Of a stretch of 64,000 nucleotides of DNA, positions 40,535 to 51,703 are shown piece after piece. The position numbers were made by a program, and so were the translations under genes. The stretch comes from Piper betle (lineage: Eukaryota; Streptophyta; Magnoliopsida; Piperales; Piperaceae). Position 1 is the first letter of the stretch. The number at the start of each line of letters is the position of its first letter. The notes under the pieces are model-generated. The model was not told the DNA's origin. It saw nothing but the letters and a program-made list of their open reading frames with translations, and made no database searches. Location of the stretch: NCBI GenBank assembly GCA_033002965.1, contig JAURVB010012662.1:62001-126000 (forward strand), in the 5' to 3' direction.

Positions 40535-42108
40535 TATATAAGAATCCTCAATGCATATCCATGGTTGTCAGCAATCAGAAGCAAAGTGACAAAAACTCTC
40601 TTCCAACATTTTTACTTTTTTACATCTTTACCATACGAACTAAACGGACCTTAAAAAACATTATTATCTAATTCATGATGATAATGAAAATGCTTAATAT
40701 TAACTCAAACTGTTTCCTTCATTTTTGAACCTGATAAAGTTACCCATCTGAGTTTGATTTTTGATTTGATAATCTATCTTAATTTGAGCTGATGTAGTAG
40801 TATGAGCTCAAGTTGATGCAAATTTAATAATAATAATAATATAAAGACCTTTAAAGCAGCAAGATACTCTCCATTAGAGCATGCACAGGAAGACCATTGA
40901 AGCAGACATTTCCAAGCCTTCAAGGAAGACATTTCCAAGCCTTCAAGGAAGGCATCTCCAAGCCATTTGGGAATTTAGGTCCAACTTGTTATCCTTGGTC
41001 AAGGCCATTGACAACGAAATGGGCAATTATAAGCAAGATATATCCATGTCTGAGGCAAAGATGCATAAATTTTAAAGGGAGACAACTTATATGCTATTCA
41101 TATGGCCTGGAGTTTATGTAGGCAATATCATCAACATCATTAACTAATATTCTCAAATGCTATGAATTTTTATCATTGATTGCTATTGTATATACAGACC
41201 AATAGCATCAACAGAGTGGCTTTCAAGAAAAAACATCAAGAGAGTGTACATAATTAGTTCCTAGAATTAACTCAAACAATGAACTTATACATTTCAAATA
41301 AGAAAATCGATTGGTGGTCGTTTAGGCATAGTTTTCTGATTGAATAATCTCAATCAGTAACATTAACAACATTTTAATTCTTGGGCTATTTAAGCTGGAA
41401 AGAGATGTTTAAGCAAATTGTGAAACACAAGGAGCCCAATTTCCTCCTCAGTTTCTGGATCACAAAAAGAAAGAGACCAAAATGCAAGGGCATGCACTTC
41501 ATCAACTAATTTGATTGAACCCTTGTGTCAAAGGACCACTAAATTGGTCCTATATATAAGACATTTTGTTAATTATTCTATTATTATATAAATAAGTGTC
41601 TCACTTGTTAAATTGGCCTCATAAAACATGAAAACTTGTTTAATTCTGATAAATTTGCAGGCCTCTTAATCCAAATAGAGAAGAGTAGAATCCATGCAAT
41701 GGCAAACTGTGAAACACAAGCAGTCCATACCTTTGGAGTAGACCAATTTAATAATATTTGGTACGTGTGACATATATAACGACATTTGGTGAATTATGGC
41801 GGCCTCACAAATTATATTAGTGAATATCTATTAATGCAAATATATATGGCTAGGCGGCTAGGTCTTCATATTTACCATTCTATTGGCATAGTTTTTAGGA
41901 CCCACATTTAATTCATTATTTTTTCCATATTAAACATGCACGAAGACTATAAACAGTTTTTATGAGGTGGGTTTTGCATAAAAATATGGAACAATTGTTC
42001 TTTATGTTTCAAACATTGTTTAAACTTAAGATTGGCACAAAGTAGGACGTCATGTTCAATAGATTATATTGTAGAATCATATATGTATATATTTCATAAC
42101 AATCACTA

Positions 42109-42571
42109 TAATAATCTATAAAGATTAGTCTCACATCTAACACAATATAGGATAAGATCTAATATATAATTGGGGATGCATCTATACATTTTCAACTTAA
42201 TCAATTAATTTTGAAGAATTGAGTTTGTATTTTGAGTTGGGTCATAGTATAAAGTCCGGTTAAGATCGTATTAAATTATGGGCTGAACCAAAAAAGAAGA
42301 AGTTTAGGAAAAGAATTATGTGAACACAATTTTTTGGGGAGAGAAAAATAAAATATAAGAAACTTATAAATTTTAAAAAATAATTTAGAGGATGGAATTT
42401 TCTAAAATTGGATGGATTGTAATAACCAATAAAAATTAGTGTCGCATCTAACATCTTCTAAGATAAAATCCAATATTAAAATGAGAATGTGCTTATAAAT
42501 CTAAAATTTAATTAACCATTTTTGAAAAACAATTAAACTCGTCAGTTTGCACTTTGAATTAGATCGTTCCA
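42109..42571 (+). mobile_element. TRIM-like element A (unit 3 copy)
   Basis: Diverged copy. The left terminus is mutated (tataataatctataaag) and the primer site is damaged (catagtataaagtccgg), while the second LTR is recognisable from 'ttgtaataaccaataaa' to 'gatcgttcca'. Confidence 0.65.
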
Positions 42572-43914
42572 GTCACGTACCTTATTAGTTCTTTGTCAAA
42601 TTAACTGATACTATGAGCTGCTGAAAATATGACTAAAAAATTATAGAGTTTTTTAATAATATTAATGTATCATGAGTTAGACAGACCATGTAATATTTCA
42701 ACGATGGCAGGATTGGGCAGCACGCAAGTTATGAAAGCGGGGACATTAATTTGTTGCTACTTCGATATAAATTAATACATCCGCTAATATCATCCATATT
42801 TTATTTATAATGTCACATATCAAACACGTACTAAGCTGGTCATCCCCTTTTTAATTAATAATTTCTATGTATGTATTACACGAATAACTCTTAATTAACA
42901 CTCCTAATTAATAACTATGCTATACATCCTTGTCCTTGTCACCGGCATGGTCGAACCAAGATTAATGTTGAGTTTTGTTGTGCTCAAACTTAACTCATTT
43001 TATTTTGGTTTTAGTTCAAAATTAAGTATTCGAACCGAGTTCAAGCCGTGCCTGTTAGATTAGCTTCTTTATAAGCACTGTTTGGCAATAAGATTCATAC
43101 AAAAATTTCATTCTAAATAATTAACATTGAGCTTCAAGTCTAATTGCCTTTATTTTAGCATAAACGTGATCTATTATTTAATTTGAGTTCAAGAATTAGT
43201 TCGAGTTTTGAGCAGATCAACATGGACCAAGTTGTTATTAATCAACTAATTCTGGTTTTGATCACATAGAATTTTCAAAAATATCAAATGATTGGTTACA
43301 TTTAATTACAATAACAATCAGCTGGTTAGTATACTAATTACGATTTGGAACCTATTGACTAATTTATATGTGTTCATACTTATTTTAAGTTTAAGTACCA
43401 ACTGTTTGATAGAAAGCGGACGACCAAACCGAACCATGCATGCATGCAATAATATTTCCGAACAATTAAACAATAATAGTGCACAAAAAATTCACCAAAA
43501 CAGGTTTAACCAACCGCCCTGCCCTTGCAAATGTTGGGTTATCCCTCCTCTGTAAATATATGAAAATGTAACCCTATTTTGAAAAAATTCTAAGACTTTT
43601 TTTATAAAACGTGTTTCGCGACGGACATTTTTCTTCTTTGGTTTTGGTTTTGGAGAAAAAAGTGTGACAAAGGGAAAGGAAAAATTGTATGAATTAAAGA
43701 AAGGAATATGTTTTATTGAGAGTCACTTATAATTGTCAATAATAACTTTGTCAAGTTCTTAATTTATAATATTCTTCCGTTATTACCTTTTGCGACTTAT
43801 ACCAATTTTGTATAAATTACAGTAAATTGGTATTGGTGAATTTGTTCTCATGTGAATATTTTCTGTATTAAATTGTAATATAGTAAATTTAATCCGATCA
43901 TTTTGTCAGGTATT

Positions 43915-43933
43915 CCCCCCCCCCCCCCCCCCC
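43915..43933. repeat. poly-C run (19)
   Basis: Uninterrupted run of about 19 C, absent from the other two units, at a position prone to length error in sequencing. Confidence 0.9.
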
Positions 43934-45959
43934 GCATAAATATATAGTTTTCTATGTAAAATTGCTTTTTTCCATTTTAGAAAGTATTTCATGCCACATG
44001 TGTTTATTTTGATTATTACTTTTCATCTTTATGTGTTGAAATGGAGATTTAAATATTTAGTTAATCCTGACAAAAAACATATATACGCTACAAGTCAACT
44101 ATTACACCTTATAAAATCATCAAATAAAAAAGAATCACATAATGTATGATCATATAATAAAAACTTGTGATATGTCCAATTACTAGTTAATTATAAATAT
44201 CATGCATTGGTTGGTTTGGTTTGGAATTTATGGTGTAAACCATGGTTTAATTAAAGCAAGAGTGGGAAGTCAAAGGCTTGGGCTAATTTAATAATAATGA
44301 ATTTGGATTAGCTCAAGATTTGTGGCTTCATGATCGCTCTAATTGAAGTATTGATTAAAATCAATTTGCATCATGGCTAGCGTGTGTTTGATATTATTGA
44401 ACAAACATCAAAGTCCTAACATGTAAATTAATATTCTCATTTCACTAACTAATTCTATCGGTTGTCGGCGATGCATTTTAAGATGGTATTTGCTCTTCTA
44501 GAACAATATATTACGAGAGTGTTTAATTTCCTTCATGTTTTTTTAATGTTGTATCAATCATAGTTTAAAACTTCGAACAATTATAAAATAGAGTCGACTC
44601 AATTCTAACTCTAAACCATTTTGTAAGGTTTGTTTGGTTGGTACAAAAATAGTATAAATAATATAATTTTTTTTAAATAGCCAACTTTACCAAATTAAGC
44701 AGTTGTATTAATATAATTTGTATAAAACTAATTTTAAATTAATTATTTTGTAAACAAATTAAATATGATTATATCTAAAATAAGAGTACAAAATAATTAT
44801 GATTAACTTATGTAGCCCCTCTCATGGGCAAAAAAAATTTTCATGGGAGAGCATATAGGTGAGTGACCGGAAAGTAGTTATAATTAATTTGAATATAAAA
44901 TATATTGTAAATCAAAGTACTAATTTTTTTATAAATATATTCTATATATACTTATTTTAGTAAGGCTTCTTATCTAAAATTTTCGTATAATTTTCATTTC
45001 TTTCGTGCTAACCAAATATACCCAATTAAAAGTTATATGAAATTAATAATATAGTGTTCTTTGTCATACTTGAAATTGATAAATTAATTAATTACATTTC
45101 TTTAAAATATTGATTTAGTTATACTAAAGAAGAATATATATTATAATAACTTTTATTATTTGATTTAGATAGTCAATCATAAAGTCTGTTAGCATAGAAC
45201 TAATCAACCGAAGAGTTTAACTTGAAAAGTCGACTCGAGAAATTTTTGGAATAAAATAGATTTTAGAAGTACTATGGTTTGTATATATATCGACTAATTA
45301 GGCTTCCCGTTTGCTTGTTAAGACTCACCTTCATGAATTTAGGTATTAATAATATATTCAAGTTGCTTTGAATAATTAATAAGGATATACTTTCTATATG
45401 TTGACTCTGTTAATCAGTAAGATATATAAATTCCACATACATGAAGTTATGACTTTGGTGCTTAGATTAATGATCAGCTTTGAAATTACTTAGCTGGTTC
45501 GTTAATGAGCTCAACTTTGATTTGACCTTCAACAGTCTCTATCTTATAAATATATTTCTTGTGTCATTGATTTGAACATTAGAATCACAGGTAAAAAACA
45601 TGGTCAATTATCATCGCCAAAAACCATGGTAATTGGCTTTTTTTGTGACAAAAATCTATTTTTCTACTAGTGAATAAAGTTTATCTTTTAACATTTAATT
45701 ATCCTTAAACTTTTAACATTTAATTATCCTTAAACTATGTAGCCAAATCAACTATATTTGATGTGATTATTTGATAATTTGCATGAAACCATGTAATCTA
45801 TTTTCTTAATCTATTACTATTGTGATATAATTAAGTCTGAAGATATTGCAATGCGAGTTTCTTTCTTTTGTTATTATTACTAAGCAATATTTAATCTCTA
45901 ATCTTGAACAACTTGCACATCTTGGTGAGAGCTTGTTGTTTGCATTACATGGCATAAGA

Positions 45960-46314
45960 CTTGTCAAAATGAGTTGGTTATTAGTTATAAAATATATTAT
46001 TTTAGTATTATGGTATGTATTATATTTTATAGTATTTTTTCATATTTTTTTAATTTTTTAAAAATTATTTAAAATTAATTTTTTTTATTAGAATTAGAAT
46101 CGAATTAATTTTTAATTACAAAAATACCACTAACAATTTCTTTCCCCTAATTTTCTCTCCCCGATCATCGTGCCCAATCCCCTCCCCCTCCCAATTCGGC
46201 TCAAATCGACTAATTTAGAGATGATTTTTACGATGAGCAATTTGAAACAGAATCCTCCGATTTGATTTAAATCATCTGATTCTGTTTGGAATTGACTGAT
46301 TTTTACAACCACGA
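45960..46314. mobile_element. hAT MITE copy, related to 3206-3876
   Basis: The right end tgatttttacaaccacg matches the reverse complement of the left end of the MITE at 3206. The interior repeats its T-rich block and 'attacaaaaataccac...tttctttcccc' tract. It interrupts unit 3 at a place that is continuous in units 1 and 2. The left end is too diverged to fix exactly. Confidence 0.65.
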
Positions 46315-46459
46315 TGATGACCAATGGTCCTTTAAAAAAAAACATGATGACCAGCAAAATTTATAACCTTTTACCATGCAATGATCATATTTATCATGTG
46401 GCTGTATAAAAATCAAAATACTAATTAAACTCAATTAGTAATGCTAAATTATCAATAAT

Positions 46460-48098
46460 ATTGATTCAAATCCAAATACAAACAAATTAAATTTGAACTA
46501 ATTAAACTCAACTCGAATAATTAACAACTATAATTGTAACGCGGGTCAACGAAAAAAAGTGTTTCCTTTTGCATATGGTAAGCATGCATGATATTTTTGT
46601 TAACATTTGTACATCTTTTAGCACTGTTGGAGGATAATTTATTGAAAAATAGTAGCAACTCGACTCATATAATACACCACATTTATAACCCGACCAGATT
46701 ATATCCCATTCAGAGAATGATAAATCGGATTAAGAGTGTGATCAGAAGATCAGTTGGGTTAGGTGTGTGGATTAAGATCACTGTTTCCCATAATTAGCTC
46801 AAATCCAAACACTTGTATTGATCATCTTAGTGCTTGGATCTTGTGCTTAAATGGGTCCAAATCCAATTAGTGATGAGGCGTTGATTAATTAAGCAATAAA
46901 ACCTGATTTTACCTTCTAATCTGACCCACTCAGTGGAGAGTGAACTCACTCAGGTGGCCTTTTCTCGTCGTCTTGATCGAAAAATATGGGGGGGCCACAG
47001 AAGTGGGCCCCCGTGTTGGAAACCCCGGTTCATTAGGAATTCCATGGCCCACGCATCGAGATGTTTTCTCATGTCGGGCCGCAGACCGGTTCGGCCTGCC
47101 CTCCATGCGGCCGGTCCATGGCACCTGTTCTAGTTGCCTAACGTGGCCCGGGCTAGCATTTCCACGTGGCATGTTAAAAGAATGAGTAGACCATTTTAGC
47201 AATTTTAGGTTATTGGTATACGTAAGTGGTCTTATTAATCTAATTAATTTCATAATATAAGTGATGAGCTTATCTGTATTATAAAATGCAATGGCTTTAA
47301 TAAATATTCAAGTAATTAGTTTGTATATTAAAATTTATTAAATATCATGAGTGGGTAGCAATAAATGACTTGCATCACAATCACTCTTGTTAATTATTTA
47401 TCCTTTACAACCACTCAACATTAATACTTGTACGACCATATTCAAGAAAAAAGAGGGAGGAAGGGACAAATGACTAATTTTCATACATCAATCTTTTTAT
47501 TTATTACAAAATATTAAATAGTTTCAACCAAATCAAAAATTCATTTACTCTAATTCATACTTAATTATCACAAACACTAAAAATTTTAATAAAACATGAG
47601 CAGTGTTTATCGATTCTTCCCATTTATCTAATTCGGAAAATTAACAACAAAAAAACGTACTAAAAGTCTAAAACAACACCCGATTATTTTTCAATCTACC
47701 CATTACCTTTCATGTTTACGTGGGCAGTTAACCTAAATCAACACCATTAACCACCAACTTAACTGTCACTTAAGAGGCCAAGAGTCCTAAATAAAGTCAA
47801 CACCGAGGGTAATAAAGTAATTCAATTCGATAAAAGGCGAAACGTGGAGAAGGTGAAACCGTGTCCGAATAAAGACCGGCTCAACAAGTCAATTTATCCG
47901 AACCGGCTCGCGGCCCCACACCCTCGTTGTCCCACTAGCACATTAAAAAGACTTGACCACGTGACTCCTAATCATGATTAGACTCTTAAACCTCAACCAC
48001 TGGATATATATATGTACAAGTCTTCTCCCACTGGTGGCCTGGATAGAGCTTGTTCATGGAGGCTGCAACGTAGAAGCTAGGATAGAAGTTCTCCGGCC
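46460..48098. other. intergenic; promoter side of next gene
   Basis: Mostly AT-rich. A GC-rich island at about 46960-47185 contains a CCACGTGGC G-box/ABRE-like palindrome (47162-47170) and a ccatgcggccggtccatgg imperfect palindrome; its open frames on both strands look compositional. Closer to the next gene are a CACGTG at about 47959 and a TATA-like stretch (ggatatatatatg, about 48002). Confidence 0.5.
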
Positions 48099-49544
48099 AT
48101 GTCGAAGACCGATACGGTGCCGCTCCGGCCGCGGAGGGCCGGATGCTTTTTGGCGTGCTTTGGGGCCGCACAACATGATCATGGGCCGGACCTGGCCAAG
48201 CAGGGTGGTAAGAAGAGACGGAGGTGGTCATGGCCGGCTGGGTACTCGTGGTCGAGGTTCCGGAAGAAGGCGGCGGCGGCGAGGATGACTGTCGTGCCCG
48301 TCGACGCCTCCGGCGATCCGTGGTGCTCTGATAGAGGCCGCAAGGTGCCCATCTCTTTTTTTTCTAGTCATGAATCTTTTAGTGGTAATTAGCAGCTGTT
48401 TGATTAGATGATTAGTGGTAGAAAGCTGTTTTTTGTGTTAATCTGATATAATTCTTATTGATCTTGAGTTGAAGTTGTGCTTGAATTGTTCAGTTTGGGG
48501 AAGAAATGAGGGAGTTTTTTAATGAAATAGTTGAAGGAGAACACAAGAAAAAGCTTCCCACGAGGGGGAGGTTTTAGGTGCTTGCCAACAACAAACTATT
48601 ATTTTTTTCAATAAACATAGCTTATTATGCACTAATTCTTGCTATTTTAAATAGTTATTTGAAGATTAGCAAATGTAAGATGAATCCCATGAATTCAACC
48701 AAATTTTATATATACTAATTTAATCTAATTTAATTTAATTTTTTTATTATCGAGGTAGATTGTGATAATATTTTCAAGCATAATTAATTCAATGGAACTA
48801 GCTAGAAATTAAAGTGTCCAAACTCCAACTTTTATTTTATTTTCCACTTGGAAAATGTAGGGCCCTTTTGATTTGCAATGGGACGTATGCCCAATTTACC
48901 TAATAACTTAATTTTCATATGATTATCCTAAAACAAAATTTCTTGAAGTGACCTTATTAATCACGATTAATATACCTTACTACAAATACAAAATAAATAT
49001 CAAAATTGACAGCCTTCAATGCAAATTAGAACTGATTTTTTTTTGTCTTGTCTATTAGGCCAAATGGGGAAGCGTCAAATTCCACGAGCCGAAGAAACCA
49101 CGGACGGCGCCGGCGGCTGCGGCTGCGCCACTTACCAACGATGACACGGGGAACAAGCCGGCCGGCAAGTCCATCGGCCGCAAGCCCAGCTCGCCGAAGG
49201 TGCGCCGCACTGCCTCGGCTCCTACAGCTCCACCATCCCAGCTAGAGCCAAGACGACGGCTCAACTCGGCAGGGCGGCTTGACTCGATAGTTGGCTTGTC
49301 CGTGGTGGTTGTAGCATTGGCCATGGTTCTAATATTGGGTAGGGTGTGTGCCATTCTATGCACAGCGGCGTGGCTTTACATCATGCCACGGCTCCGGCCG
49401 CACGACAGGCGGAGCCAAGTCGTGACAGAGAAGGTTATAGCCGTCGACACGGTAAGCGCCGAATCAGTGGAGTATAAGAAAAAGGTGGTGTTCGAAGGAT
49501 TATTAGACAGGAGTCGACCGAAAAATTTTACAACCGTATTATAA
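48099..49544 (+). CDS. At5g23160-like uncharacterised membrane protein
   Basis: Two exons, 48099-48344 and 49059-49544, phase-0 GT-AG intron of 714 bp, 243 residues. The N-terminus has a Cys motif GCFLACFGA and a basic Lys/Arg/Trp patch (KKRRRWSWP), a Pro/Ser/Lys-rich middle follows, then one long hydrophobic segment from IVGLSVVVVALAMVLILG to CAILCTAAWLYIMPRL, and a charged tail with KKKVVFEGLLDRSRPKNF. This order matches the plant family annotated only as 'uncharacterized protein At5g23160', whose function is unknown to me. The single membrane anchor and basic cytosolic-type flank are directly visible. The frame is intact. Confidence 0.85.
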
Positions 49545-49749
49545 TTTAATATGCGGTTTAATTTTGTGTATTAGAAAAATTGTGTATTCTTTTCTTTTTT
49601 CTTTCATTTTGTGGGTAAATGTAAATAGTTAAAGATTGGATCAAGAGGATCTTATTTTTGAAGAAGTTTCCATGATATCCTTTTTTTTTAATGAGGTCTT
49701 TGATTAGTTTCTCGTTAAACGTCATTGCTTTGGTGGCTATCGTCTTTAT
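49545..49749. other. 3' flank
   Basis: AT-rich sequence following the stop of the previous gene, presumably its 3' untranslated region. Confidence 0.4.
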
Positions 49750-50047
49750 TTACTTCTTCATATTGTTATTTCTTTTATACTTCATATGGAAGGTAGAAAA
49801 AGACCCATTCAAACTATTCAAGTCTTTACCTAATTCATCATATTTATCGTTTCTTTCTTCTCTTCCATTCAGTATCATGTGAAGCTTCCTATTAAAGTTC
49901 ATGGACTGGTCAAATTCTTCAAGCTCCATCACCATCTTTTGAGATTGCTTGAGCATATGCAGACGCTGAATGAACAATCTATTCTTTTCATACTCGTTAA
50001 AAAATTGCTTGACCCCTTGAAATCTGACATTTTACATTTTCAGCTCA
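49750..50047 (-). pseudogene. coding-like coiled-coil fragment
   Basis: The minus-strand frame reads FKGVKQFFNEYEKNRLFIQR, continues LHMLKQSQKMVMELEEFDQS and then MNFNRKLHMILNGREERNDK. It has charged, heptad-like composition and few unlikely residues, unlike random AT-rich frames around it. A stop in its upstream part (a TAA near 50035) and the lack of flanking exons suggest a relic. I do not recognise the family. Confidence 0.35.
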
Positions 50048-50069
50048 AACTGATTTTTTTTTATTAATT

Positions 50070-51703
50070 TATGATAAAGGATCATGCTTAATTAACACAT
50101 ATATTTCATGGGTACTAAATGATAATATTCATTAGACTCTCATGTATGAGCTCTTACAAAACCAAATGATGATTGTTCAATAGCATTAAGTATTTATGCT
50201 TCTTATAACTAGTCAAAAGTTAAGAGTTTAGACTTAGATATTAAGTGAAGAGATACTGATATGGTTAGGCATACAATCTTCTCAGAAATTCGGCAGAAAA
50301 TGCAAATGACCGAGTCTCTTTCGCCAATGCAAAATCATTTATAAAGGAATGACCAGACATTAGCATACCTTAAATTGTCATAATCCTACTAAAAAGGGTG
50401 TTTGGTTGGTGATGAAAAGCTGGTAACTCCCATCTTAGCCCAAGTACAGTTGGCCAGCGTTATGGATAATTACCATCTAAACTTTCGGTCTCTGCTAAGT
50501 TTCGGACCGACCAAGTGTTCCCCATGCAGGGATGAAGAGTGCTAGAGCAAGTTTGCCTTGGAAAGAGAAAAGAAATAAACATGAAAAATATAGACAAATG
50601 TAGGGTTTGCATGGTTGTTATGCAAAGGGACTCCCATATTTATAGTTGATATAAGTCATGCATAAATGTCAAAAAAATTAGTCATGCAAGTAAATTTGGA
50701 CTGATAAACATTTTTTCTTAAAAAAAATAGACTGATAAACGACATAAAGACACGTCCACCAGTGAACGATTTTTCTCTGCATTTTAATTACGTCCACGTT
50801 ATTTTAAATTTCATAAATAAATAATTTTCACTTATGTTAAAAAATAAATGAATTACCATCCTCTATTTGTTATATTCATAAATTTCAAAAAATGGCTGAG
50901 ATTTATAGCACTACGATACCCTCAAATAATTTTTAAACGAATTGACTTAAAAGCTGTGATTTTCACTAAAACCACATACATGATACTTATATTGCATGTA
51001 AAAAAAACGAATTATTAGAGATAGTTTGGGTAATTTCAACCCAGGAAGCTAGACTTCGCCCATAGTTAAGAGGTGCCGTTATTTGAAGTATATACATCCT
51101 ATTTGAGCTTAAAAATCCATTCAAAAATCCAAACCAGCCAAAGAAAAATGTGTGCGTTGAGACAACATTTAAAAGATTGAGAACTTTATTCGAGATTCCA
51201 AAGAAATACTAATGCCATCGGTCATCACCATCTTCGACTGCCATTTAGCATCCAATTGCCAAACTTTGCCAAATTCCACAAAGGTGGCAGAAAAAAACAA
51301 ACCAAATACGCCCTTTTTGGGGATAAGGTGGCAGAAAAAACAAAGTGTTCAAACTTTATAAGAAACCGAAATCAAGTTATTAAATCACAACTTTAAGTGG
51401 CGGCAAACTTTTGTACAATGGAAGCACCCAAACCTGTTAGATAAGATGCGTCCAACAAAGCTAAAATGATCGAACTTTGGATGGTCACCTTCCAATCAAT
51501 AAGGATAAATTACAGTGAGACAATAAAATGCAAGAGGGAAAACTTTCTAAGTTCTAACAGATAAAATGTTGAAGACTAACTAAATCCTCAATAGATTAGG
51601 TAAAATCCATGCGTGCGCAAAATTTTCCTCTTAAATAGTACAAATCTAGTCCACATTTCTCTCCTCAGCTGTATGCAAGGTATGAAAGAAATTTATGAAG
51701 TAC
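50070..51703. other. intergenic, nothing recognised
   Basis: AT-rich spacer with no open frame, RNA gene or bounded repeat that I can support. Its right end includes the 3' untranslated region of STT3B. Confidence 0.5.

Larger units (their letters stand above)
38115..46459. repeat. tandem triplication, unit 3 (about 8.3 kb)
   Basis: The most diverged copy. It carries the TRIM array (38360-40534), TRIM-like element A (about 42109-42571) and no element B. Private features are a duplicated tttccaagccttcaaggaag block near 40905-40945, a 19-base poly-C run (43915-43933), a short insertion near 45285-45400, and a hAT MITE copy near 45960-46314. Homology stops after 'gctaaattatcaataata'. Confidence 0.9.

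Noticed and set aside
40881..41075. 64-codon frame in unit 3
   Set aside because: The same region in units 1 and 2 is interrupted by stops, so it is not a maintained reading frame.
46930..47253. Frames on both strands of the GC-rich island
   Set aside because: They are compositional, with no family features; kept only as a structural oddity.
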